Assembly (NCBI GenBank): GCA_902497095.1
Contig: CABVDD010000034.1
Coordinates: 1 to 22,600, forward strand
Source: an uncultured Faecalicoccus sp.
GTDB taxonomy: Bacteria > Bacillota_I > Bacilli_A > Erysipelotrichales > Erysipelotrichaceae
Reading direction: 5' to 3'
Length of the DNA: 22,600 nucleotides
The notes under the pieces were generated by a model. That model worked only from the letters and a program-made list of their open reading frames with translations, was not told the DNA's origin and did not search any database. A program made the translations under genes and the position numbers. Below, in pieces: positions 6,363 through 12,344 of this stretch. Position 1 is the first letter of the stretch. Each line of letters opens with the position of its first letter.

Positions 6363-7621
6363 GCTTTATGTCCTCCTATCGTCTGATTTCTATATTTTGC
6401 GGTAGCTTTATCAAGTTCATTGATTCCTTTTAATATCGCATTTTTACCAAACTTTTCACGAATCTGTACTAATGCCTGTTGTAGTTTTCTTTCCCGTAAA
6501 ATTTTTTCAGTATCGGCAAATAAATCATACTGCTCATATTTTTCATCCCGTACATTTCCTAATGTGATCGCAATCTGGCGGATGGGCGTATATCGATCCG
6601 TAATTCTTTGATACAACAAAGTAAATTCTTCCAACAACAAAGAATAAGAATTTGTCCGGTTTGTGATTTGACAAGAACCACGACTTGCCTTGCGAATATC
6701 TTTTGAATATCCGATATAAAGCCCAATATGATCGGTCACTAAATGCTGTTTTGTCAATACTAAAACATTCGCATCCACCATTTCTTTTAAAATCGTTAAA
6801 GCATCTTCATAATTATAATCTTCAAAAAGAATTTGGCTGTTGGATACCGAATTAGACTTTGGCTGGTATTTTTTAATATCTGAAATCTCAACACTTTCTT
6901 TGCCCCAGGCATGATCTATTAAAATTTCGGCCGTGATGCCAAATTCTTGATATAAAATTTCTGGTGGACATTTTGTGACTTGCCATAAATCATGAATTCC
7001 CAAACGATATAAACGTTTTGAAATACCTTTTCCAATCATCCAAAAATCGGTTAATGGCTGATGATGCCATAAAGTTTTATGAAATGTTTCTTCATCTAAA
7101 ATACCAATATTATCAGGTACGTGTTTAGCCGTGATATCCAGGGCTACTTTCGCTAAAAATAAATTGGTTCCTATACCTACCGTGGAAGTAATTCCTGTTT
7201 GTTTATAAATATCATCAACAATTGTTTTAGCCAATTGACTGGCCGTCATATGATATAGTTCTAAATACGAACTGACATCAAAAAAAGATTCATCTATGGA
7301 ATAGACTACAATATCATCAGCAGAAATATATTTTAGAAAAATCGTATAGATCTTAGCGGCATATTCCATATACAAATGCATTCTTGGTGGAGCGATCACA
7401 TACGATATCTCTTTGGGAATTTGAAAAATTCGCCCGCGGCTAGGCACACCTAATTTTTTGATGGCCGGTGTAGCTGCTAAAGTGATCGCACCACCTCCAC
7501 GATCGGGATCGGCTACTACTAAATTGACTTGAAAAGGATCGAGTCCTCTTTCTACGCATTCCACAGAGGCATAAAAGGATTTAAAATCAATGCATAAATA
7601 TTGTTTTTGTTTCTTTTTCAT
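6359..7621 (-). CDS. Y-family DNA polymerase (UmuC/UvrX-like translesion polymerase)
   Basis: A 420-residue error-prone polymerase. The first metal-binding motif is CIDFKSFYASVEC (10-22) with Asp12. The second is SIDES (108-112) with Asp110 and Glu111. A helix-hairpin-helix thumb region occupies about 185-245 (FWMIGKGISKRLYRLGI), followed by the little-finger domain. QYDLF (364-368) fits the beta-clamp-binding consensus, and the RERKLQQALVQIREKFGKNAILKG tail is typical of the UvrX/YqjW branch rather than DinB. The ribosome binding site GGTGAT is six bases before the ATG and overlaps the operator. The gene is coupled to yolD downstream and divergent from a LexA-like repressor, which together indicate damage-inducible expression. 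Confidence 0.92.
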   Translation of the reverse strand: MKKKQKQYLCIDFKSFYASVECVERGLDPFQVNLVVADPDRGGGAITLAATPAIKKLGVPSRGRIFQIPKEISYVIAPPRMHLYMEYAAKIYTIFLKYISADDIVVYSIDESFFDVSSYLELYHMTASQLAKTIVDDIYKQTGITSTVGIGTNLFLAKVALDITAKHVPDNIGILDEETFHKTLWHHQPLTDFWMIGKGISKRLYRLGIHDLWQVTKCPPEILYQEFGITAEILIDHAWGKESVEISDIKKYQPKSNSVSNSQILFEDYNYEDALTILKEMVDANVLVLTKQHLVTDHIGLYIGYSKDIRKASRGSCQITNRTNSYSLLLEEFTLLYQRITDRYTPIRQIAITLGNVRDEKYEQYDLFADTEKILRERKLQQALVQIREKFGKNAILKGINELDKATAKYRNQTIGGHKA

Positions 7622-7624
7622 ACA

Positions 7625-7644
7625 ATCACCATAGTCATGGTAAT
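7625..7644. promoter_or_regulatory. candidate operator of the divergent LexA/HdiR-like repressor
   Basis: ATCACCAT-AGTC-ATGGTAAT is an inverted repeat with 8-bp arms (one mismatch) and a 4-bp centre. It contains the -10 box and the predicted transcription start of the polymerase gene, where a bound repressor would block RNA polymerase. It does not match the B. subtilis LexA box (CGAAC-N4-GTTCG). Confidence 0.5.
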
Positions 7645-7665
7645 CTAAGAATATTTCGAATTCAA
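7637..7665 (-). promoter_or_regulatory. promoter of the Y-family polymerase-yolD operon
   Basis: On the minus strand TTGAAT (7665-7660) and TACCAT (7642-7637) are spaced by exactly 17 bp. The -10 box forms part of the right arm of the candidate operator. The predicted leader is only about 9 nt and consists mainly of the ribosome binding site. Confidence 0.55.
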
Positions 7666-7704
7666 TATAGATTTGGGAATTTTTTCATTTTTTTGTTTCT
7701 TTAT

Positions 7705-7733
7705 TTCGCAAACTTTATATTTTTTGTTATTAT
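7705..7733 (+). promoter_or_regulatory. promoter of the LexA/HdiR-like repressor gene
   Basis: TTCGCA (7705-7710), a 17-bp spacer and TATTAT (7728-7733) preceded by TGT (extended -10) lie 20 bases before the start codon. The surrounding sequence is strongly AT-rich. Confidence 0.5.
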
Positions 7734-7752
7734 ATAAATGTGGAGGAATATT

Positions 7753-8346
7753 ATGCGTCTAAAAGAACTTCTCATTCAATATGAACTGCAAAATGATCTA
7801 AACCATGTAACCATGGCCAAAAAAATCGGAGTTTCTACATCCACATATTACCGGTGGATCAATGAAGAAAGTACAGAATTAAAAAAGACAACTTTAAAGA
7901 AAATCGCCCAGGTATTAGATTGTGATGTAGAAAAGATCGTCAATGATAATGGAGAATGCGTCAAGCCTATTTTAGGATTTGCCAAAGCCGGATACGATTT
8001 ATTTGCCGAGCAACAAATTGAAGGCTATGTGGAAGTCAATGCCAGCGATGCCAAAAAAGGCGATTATTTCTTACGTATCCAGGGAGATTCCATGGAAGGT
8101 TCGCACATCTATGATGGTGATTTAGTATATGTCCAAAAATGTGATGTCGTAGAAGATGGAAAAATTGCCGTAGTGCTTATTGGAGAAGAAGCTACGGTCA
8201 AAAAAGTACGTTATAAAAACAATTTAATGATTTTAGAAGCTTCCAACCCTAAATATGAACCCAAGTATTTTACACCTCAGGAAATTGAAGAGATTCCCGT
8301 TCGTATTTTAGGACGTGTTCGTTTTGTACGAACAGACTTTGATTAA
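7753..8346 (+). CDS. LexA/HdiR-type transcriptional repressor (XRE helix-turn-helix plus S24 self-cleavage domain)
   Basis: A 197-residue repressor. An XRE-type helix-turn-helix spans about residues 18-62 (TMAKKIGVSTSTYYRWI). The C-terminal domain is an S24/LexA autoprotease with the Ala79-Gly80 cleavage site in KAGYD, the nucleophile Ser113 in GDSMEG and the general base Lys150 in EEATVKK. The Ser-Lys interval of 37 equals that of E. coli LexA (Ser119, Lys156), which supports an active self-cleaving enzyme. The XRE domain distinguishes it from true LexA (winged helix) and points to HdiR/CI-type regulators. GGAGGA sits just before ATG7753; the in-frame ATG7738 overlaps that ribosome binding site. 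It is divergent from the Y-family polymerase and probably represses it until DNA damage triggers cleavage. Confidence 0.9.
   Translation: MRLKELLIQYELQNDLNHVTMAKKIGVSTSTYYRWINEESTELKKTTLKKIAQVLDCDVEKIVNDNGECVKPILGFAKAGYDLFAEQQIEGYVEVNASDAKKGDYFLRIQGDSMEGSHIYDGDLVYVQKCDVVEDGKIAVVLIGEEATVKKVRYKNNLMILEASNPKYEPKYFTPQEIEEIPVRILGRVRFVRTDFD
8316..8334. repeat. perfect inverted repeat at the 3' end of the repressor gene, upstream of nadE
   Basis: TGTTCGT-TTTGT-ACGAACA has 7-bp arms and a 5-bp centre. It lies inside the last codons of the repressor gene (VRFVRT) and ends 4 bases before the -35 box of the predicted nadE promoter. It could be an operator or a chance effect of the repeated Val-Arg codons. 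Confidence 0.4.
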
Positions 8347-8367
8347 GAAATACTTTTTTTGTATACT
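8339..8367 (+). promoter_or_regulatory. promoter of nadE
   Basis: TTGATT (8339-8344), a 17-bp spacer and TATACT (8362-8367). The -35 overlaps the stop codon of the repressor gene, so nadE can be transcribed independently as well as by read-through; no terminator separates the two genes. Confidence 0.55.
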
Positions 8368-8391
8368 TAATCTGATGAAAAGAGTGTGATT

Positions 8392-10326
8392 ATGAAACGA
8401 TTTCAATATTATAAAGTAGCTGCTTGCACACCACCGGTTTCTATCGGTGATCCACATACAAATGTACAAGCTATTCTTAAACTGTTAAAACAATTACCTA
8501 ACGATACACAATGTGCCGTATTTCCAGAACTTTGTATCAGCGGATACACATGTCAAGATTTATTCTATGAAGACTTGTTGTTAAAAGAATGTAAAAACGC
8601 TCTAGAAGAGCTGGTGTCTCAAATGCCAAACAACCAGGTTGTCATTGTCGGATTTCCTATGGCCATTGATGATAAATTATATAATTGTGCTGCCGTATGC
8701 TTTGACAAAAAAGTATTGGGCATTTATGTCAAAACGTATGTACCAATGTATAACGAATACTATGAAAAAAGATGGTTTTCCAGCGCTAAAGATCTAAAAG
8801 AAAATACAACAGTAGTCCTCTGTGGAAATGAAGTTCCTGTCTCTGGAAACATTATTTTTAAAGATAAAACAACTTCTGCTTGTATTGGTGTTGAGATCTG
8901 TGAAGATTTATGGGTCACGATTCCTGTCAGTTCCCGATTAGCTTTAGCTGGTGCAAACATTCTTTGTAATTGCAGTGCCTCCAATGAAATCATTGCCAAA
9001 CAAAGCTATCGTAAAGATCTAGTAGTTCACCAAAGCGCCAGTTGTTATGCCGCTTATATTTATGCAAGTGCCGGTCCAGATGAAAGCAGCAGTGATTTAG
9101 TCTTTAGCGGACATGATCTGATTGCGGAAAACGGTAGTCTTTTAGCCCAAAAAACAATGCAGGATACAACTGATTTTATTGTCAGTGAAATTGATTTACA
9201 ACATCTATTACACGATCGTCTGCACTATAAAACCAGCATGGAAGAAAAAGCAGAAAATACTCTTGTCGTATCTTTTGCCAGTAAACCAGAAAAGACCATT
9301 GAACTAAAACGAGATATAGATGCCTATCCTTTTGTTCCTAAACAGATGGAAAAGCGCATGGAACGCTGTCAAGATATCTTACGTATTCAAGCCCAAGGTC
9401 TGGCCACTCGTTTAAAGAAGATCCATGGCAACAGCGTAGTCATCGGTATCAGTGGTGGATTGGATTCTACCCTTGCTTTATTAGTATGTCATGAAGCATT
9501 TAAACTCTGTCATTTAGATCCTTCCGGTATCCATGCGATCACAATGCCAGGCTTTGGTACAACTCATCGAACCAAAAATAATTCGCATACGCTCATGCAA
9601 CTTTTACAAGTATCCAGTGAAGAAATTTCGATTGCGCCTTCCGTATTACAACACTTCAAGGATATTGACCATGATGTAAATAAACATGACATCACTTATG
9701 AAAATGCCCAGGCTAGAGAACGCACCAAAATTTTGATGGATCTAGCTAACAAATACAATGGATTTGTCGTTGGAACCGGAGATTTAAGTGAATTGGCATT
9801 AGGATGGTGTACTTATAATGGCGATCATATGAGCATGTATGCCGTCAATGCCAGTGTTCCTAAAACTTTAGTACGTTATATCGTGGAAAGCTTTGCCCTA
9901 AAAGCCAAACAAGAAGGAAACACAGCACTGTATGATGTTTTGATGGATATCTGCGATACACCGGTATCCCCAGAATTATTGCCGCCTGATGAAAAAGGAA
10001 ATATCCAACAAAAAACAGAAGAAGTGCTAGGTTCTTATGATCTGCATGATTTCTTCTTATATCACATGCTTCGTTTCCATGAAGAACCTGAAAAAATATA
10101 TGCTCTTTGTTTAAAAGCTTTTCCAACTATAAAAAAAGAAACGATACAAAAAGCAATACAAACTTTCTATTCTCGTTTCTTTGCACAACAATTCAAAAGA
10201 AACTGCATGCCTGATGGTGTAAAAGTTGGCTCTATTTGTTTTTCTCCTAGAGGTGACTGGCGTATGCCAAGTGATGCCAGTCGTAATTTATGGCTTTCAC
10301 AAATGCAAAAGATCCAAGCGGACTAA
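8392..10326 (+). CDS. nadE: glutamine-dependent NAD+ synthetase
   Basis: A 644-residue two-domain enzyme that amidates nicotinic acid adenine dinucleotide to NAD+ using ATP and glutamine. The N-terminal nitrilase-like glutaminase (about 5-290) shows the triad Glu46 (FPELCISGY), Lys114 (YVKTYVP) and Cys170 (GVEICEDLW). The C-terminal synthetase (about 325-644) has the PP-loop SGGLDST (354-360) and the later conserved GTGDLSELALGWCTYNGDHMSMYAVNASVPKT region. Length and arrangement are those of the long, glutamine-using form, so no separate ammonia source is needed. ATG8392 is preferred to the GTG two codons upstream. The ribosome binding site is weak (AGAGTG). A terminator hairpin encloses the stop codon. 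Confidence 0.96.
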   Translation: MKRFQYYKVAACTPPVSIGDPHTNVQAILKLLKQLPNDTQCAVFPELCISGYTCQDLFYEDLLLKECKNALEELVSQMPNNQVVIVGFPMAIDDKLYNCAAVCFDKKVLGIYVKTYVPMYNEYYEKRWFSSAKDLKENTTVVLCGNEVPVSGNIIFKDKTTSACIGVEICEDLWVTIPVSSRLALAGANILCNCSASNEIIAKQSYRKDLVVHQSASCYAAYIYASAGPDESSSDLVFSGHDLIAENGSLLAQKTMQDTTDFIVSEIDLQHLLHDRLHYKTSMEEKAENTLVVSFASKPEKTIELKRDIDAYPFVPKQMEKRMERCQDILRIQAQGLATRLKKIHGNSVVIGISGGLDSTLALLVCHEAFKLCHLDPSGIHAITMPGFGTTHRTKNNSHTLMQLLQVSSEEISIAPSVLQHFKDIDHDVNKHDITYENAQARERTKILMDLANKYNGFVVGTGDLSELALGWCTYNGDHMSMYAVNASVPKTLVRYIVESFALKAKQEGNTALYDVLMDICDTPVSPELLPPDEKGNIQQKTEEVLGSYDLHDFFLYHMLRFHEEPEKIYALCLKAFPTIKKETIQKAIQTFYSRFFAQQFKRNCMPDGVKVGSICFSPRGDWRMPSDASRNLWLSQMQKIQAD

Positions 10327-10345
10327 TTCCCTTGGATCTTTTTTG
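10307..10345. terminator. bidirectional terminator between nadE and degV
   Basis: AAAAGATCCAAG (10307-10318) and CTTGGATCTTTT (10331-10342) are perfectly complementary, with the nadE stop codon in the 12-nt loop. T6 follows the GC part on the plus strand and a T tract is present on the minus strand just after the degV stop. Confidence 0.9.
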
Positions 10346-10347
10346 GT

Positions 10348-11196
10348 TTATCTTTCAATTTTTATCATCTGTACAGCTATACACCCAGGTCCACCTTGTG
10401 TGATAAACGTTGGTGATAAAGGAAAAATAACGATCTTTGCCTCTGGATATACACTTTTAAGCTTCTTTTGTGTTTCAAAGGCAAGTTCATCATTAAAAGC
10501 ATGCGTGATAAAGAAAGTATAGTTTTCATCAACATTCTTCTTTTCACATTCGGCCATGATGGATTTTAAAGCTTTCGTATATGTTCGAGTCACTGTAAAT
10601 TTTACCAGGGCTTTTCCATCTTCCTGTTTTTGCATGACGGGAATTAGTTTCAACAAACCACCAAGACCGGCTTCGATTTGGCGCACACGACCGCCTCGAA
10701 GTAAAAATTGAAAATCAAAAGGAATCAAAAAAGATAAATCGGTTTCTCTGGATTTTTTTAACATTTCTAAAACTTCTTCCAAAGAAGCACCTTCTTCTTT
10801 CATTTTTACAGCTTCATCCACCAATAAACGATGTGGGCCGCATAATGTCATGGAATTAAAAATATGAATTCTTTCAGGATGATCACATTGTTCTTTAGCC
10901 AATATCGCATTCTCATACGTACCACTTAATCCATCAGCCATAGTGATATCCAAAACATGCGCATCATCCTTTGTTAAAGCATTGTAAGTTTCTATTTTAT
11001 CGCCAATAGAAGGCTGTGAGGTTGTAGGAACCTTTTTTTGTTTAATCAGTGTCAAAAGACGAGTACTGGTAATATCTTCAAAATCACGATAGCTCTTACC
11101 ATCGATATTCACATGAAGTGGACAAACTTTGATGCTTTTTTTTTCGCCTTCCTGAATCGAATATAATGTGGATGAATCCGTAACGATATGAAACAT
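10348..11196 (-). CDS. DegV family protein (FakB-like fatty-acid-binding protein)
   Basis: A 282-residue cytoplasmic protein of the DegV family. The N-terminal HIVTDSST (3-10), the loop VPTTSQPS (56-63) that binds the fatty-acid carboxylate in FakB proteins, DGLSGTY (88-94), and LLRGGR (165-170) are all present. By family knowledge it should present an exogenous fatty acid to the kinase FakA for incorporation into phospholipid; FakA is not in the window. AAGGAGG is 9 bases before the ATG. It is divergent from a DUF1836 regulator, and the shared intergenic region carries palindromes overlapping the degV -35 and -10 boxes, suggesting repression, perhaps in response to lipid supply. Confidence 0.9.
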   Translation of the reverse strand: MFHIVTDSSTLYSIQEGEKKSIKVCPLHVNIDGKSYRDFEDITSTRLLTLIKQKKVPTTSQPSIGDKIETYNALTKDDAHVLDITMADGLSGTYENAILAKEQCDHPERIHIFNSMTLCGPHRLLVDEAVKMKEEGASLEEVLEMLKKSRETDLSFLIPFDFQFLLRGGRVRQIEAGLGGLLKLIPVMQKQEDGKALVKFTVTRTYTKALKSIMAECEKKNVDENYTFFITHAFNDELAFETQKKLKSVYPEAKIVIFPLSPTFITQGGPGCIAVQMIKIER

Positions 11197-11222
11197 AGTA
11201 AAATCCTCCTTGGATCATTCTA

Positions 11223-11278
11223 CTACTAAAGTAGCACTAATAGTTTTTAAAGTCAATATATCTAGTTTTTAAAACTAG
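11223..11278. promoter_or_regulatory. array of related palindromes (candidate operators) between degV and the DUF1836 gene
   Basis: Three elements are visible: CTACT-AA-AGTAG (11223-11234); TAGTTTTTAAAGTC (starting at 11241); and the perfect 17-bp palindrome CTAGTTTT-T-AAAACTAG (11262-11278). The second and third share TAGTTTTTAAA, and these copies start 22 bp apart, about two helical turns. They cover the -10 and -35 of degV and the -35 of the DUF1836 gene. Confidence 0.55.
11228..11256 (-). promoter_or_regulatory. promoter of degV
   Basis: On the minus strand TTGACT (11256-11251) and TACTTT (11233-11228) are 17 bp apart, with TGC giving an extended -10. Both boxes overlap the palindromic elements. 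Confidence 0.55.
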
Positions 11279-11297
11279 TTTGAATAGTTATTATAAT
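11269..11297 (+). promoter_or_regulatory. promoter of the DUF1836 gene
   Basis: A perfect TATAAT (11292-11297) lies 17 bp after TTAAAA (11269-11274), which is inside the 17-bp palindrome. The predicted start site leaves a leader of about 11 nt before ATG11315. Confidence 0.55.
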
Positions 11298-11314
11298 TGT
11301 GTTACACTTCCACT

Positions 11315-11827
11315 ATGGAACAAAAAGAAATGATTCAACAAAAACTGATTGACTTTAAATGCCCTCGATGGAACGATCTTCCTGATTTTGATTTATATAT
11401 GGATCAGGTTGTCTTATGGGTTTCTCAAAAACTAGAACCTTTATATTTTAATCAGGAAAAAATATTAACCAACAGTATGGTCAACAACTATGTTAAAAAC
11501 AGTATTGTGGAGCCCCCAATAAAAAAACATTACAATTCTAAGCATCTGGCTTATTTGATCGTTGTCTGTATTTTAAAGCGTTGTTTTACACTTTCAGAAA
11601 TTGCCGGACTCATTGATATTCAAAGTAGGATTCCCGGATCCAGCTATCAAGATGCCTATAATAAGTTTTCAGCTTATTTGGAAATTTATCTGCATGAAGT
11701 CATGAAAAATGGCAATTTAAATGCACTGCATACAAAATATAATTCTAAAGAGGAAGAACTTCTTTGTAATGTTGTTTCTACGATCGTTTTAAAGATCTAT
11801 GCAGAGTATTTTCTGTTATCTAAATAA
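11315..11827 (+). CDS. DUF1836 domain protein, putative transcriptional regulator
   Basis: A 170-residue soluble protein. WNDLPDFDLYMDQVVLWVSQKL (20-41) and LTNSMVNNYVKNSIVEPPIKKHYNSKHLAYLIVVCILK (residues about 52-89) match the DUF1836 pattern (PF08876), whose N-terminal part resembles a MerR-like winged helix and which is generally viewed as a regulator family. The C-terminal half is helical and has no recognised ligand domain. ATG11315 is the only plausible start, but nothing resembling a ribosome binding site precedes it and the predicted leader is about 11 nt, so initiation is unusual. It is divergent from degV, and the palindromes between them are the natural candidate binding sites, which is inference from position only. 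Confidence 0.8.
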   Translation: MEQKEMIQQKLIDFKCPRWNDLPDFDLYMDQVVLWVSQKLEPLYFNQEKILTNSMVNNYVKNSIVEPPIKKHYNSKHLAYLIVVCILKRCFTLSEIAGLIDIQSRIPGSSYQDAYNKFSAYLEIYLHEVMKNGNLNALHTKYNSKEEELLCNVVSTIVLKIYAEYFLLSK

Positions 11828-11835
11828 AAATATAA

Positions 11836-11869
11836 AAAAAATTCTCAGTTTAGATTCTGAGAATTTTTT
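11836..11869. terminator. bidirectional terminator between the DUF1836 gene and the nitroreductase gene
   Basis: AAAAAATTCTCAG (11836-11848) and CTGAGAATTTTTT (11857-11869) are perfectly complementary around an 8-nt loop. The hairpin includes the last codons and stop of the minus-strand nitroreductase gene (stop at 11852-11850). Confidence 0.9.
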
Positions 11870-12344
11870 CTTCATTCCATTTATTTTTGATCTCTGGTTT
11901 TTGATTGGGAATGCCAAAGGCTAAAACCCATAAAGGCATTAAATTTTTTGGAAGTTCTACAATTTTTTTAATGTTATCTAATCGATCTTGATTTGGATAG
12001 CCTCCCAACCAACAAGAACCTATATGCATATCTTTGGCCTGAACCAACATATTCTCTGTGGCAGCCGCACAATCTTGTTGACAATAGTCTATACTTGGAT
12101 TAATTGAAAGATCGGCACAGACAATAATGGCCAGCGTTGCCGATTTTAGCGGTGAAGCATACAAAGAAAAGTCCTGAAGTTGTCGTATGACTTCTTCTTT
12201 TTCAATGATGACAAAATACCAAGGTTGAAGATTTCTGGCGGAAGGAGCACTGAAACCTGCCTTTAAGAGCGTTTGAATTTGTTCTTGTGTTAATTTTTGG
12301 TCGGTAAACTGACGAACACTTACACGCTCAAATATCGCATTCAT
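11850..12344 (-). CDS. nitroreductase family flavoprotein
   Basis: A 164-residue FMN-dependent oxidoreductase of the short nitroreductase type. The FMN-phosphate motif is RVSVRQF (7-13). SAPSARNLQPWYFVI (about 32-46) is the second flavin-contacting segment, and GSCWLGGYPN (about 118-127) is the third. It would reduce nitro compounds, quinones or a flavin-linked substrate with NAD(P)H; the true substrate is unknown. ATG12344 shares one base with the stop codon of the PurF-like gene (TAATG), and GGAGAAG within that gene's last codons is its ribosome binding site, so translation is coupled. The 3' end is embedded in a terminator. Confidence 0.9.
   Translation of the reverse strand: MNAIFERVSVRQFTDQKLTQEQIQTLLKAGFSAPSARNLQPWYFVIIEKEEVIRQLQDFSLYASPLKSATLAIIVCADLSINPSIDYCQQDCAAATENMLVQAKDMHIGSCWLGGYPNQDRLDNIKKIVELPKNLMPLWVLAFGIPNQKPEIKNKWNEEKILRI

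Noticed and set aside
7620..7740. Canonical Gram-positive LexA (DinR) box upstream of the polymerase
   Set aside because: No CGAAC-N4-GTTCG is present; the only good dyad has a different sequence, so a standard LexA site is not claimed.
7753..8346. Calling the repressor lexA
   Set aside because: The DNA-binding part is XRE-like, not the winged helix of LexA; only the self-cleaving C-terminal domain is shared.
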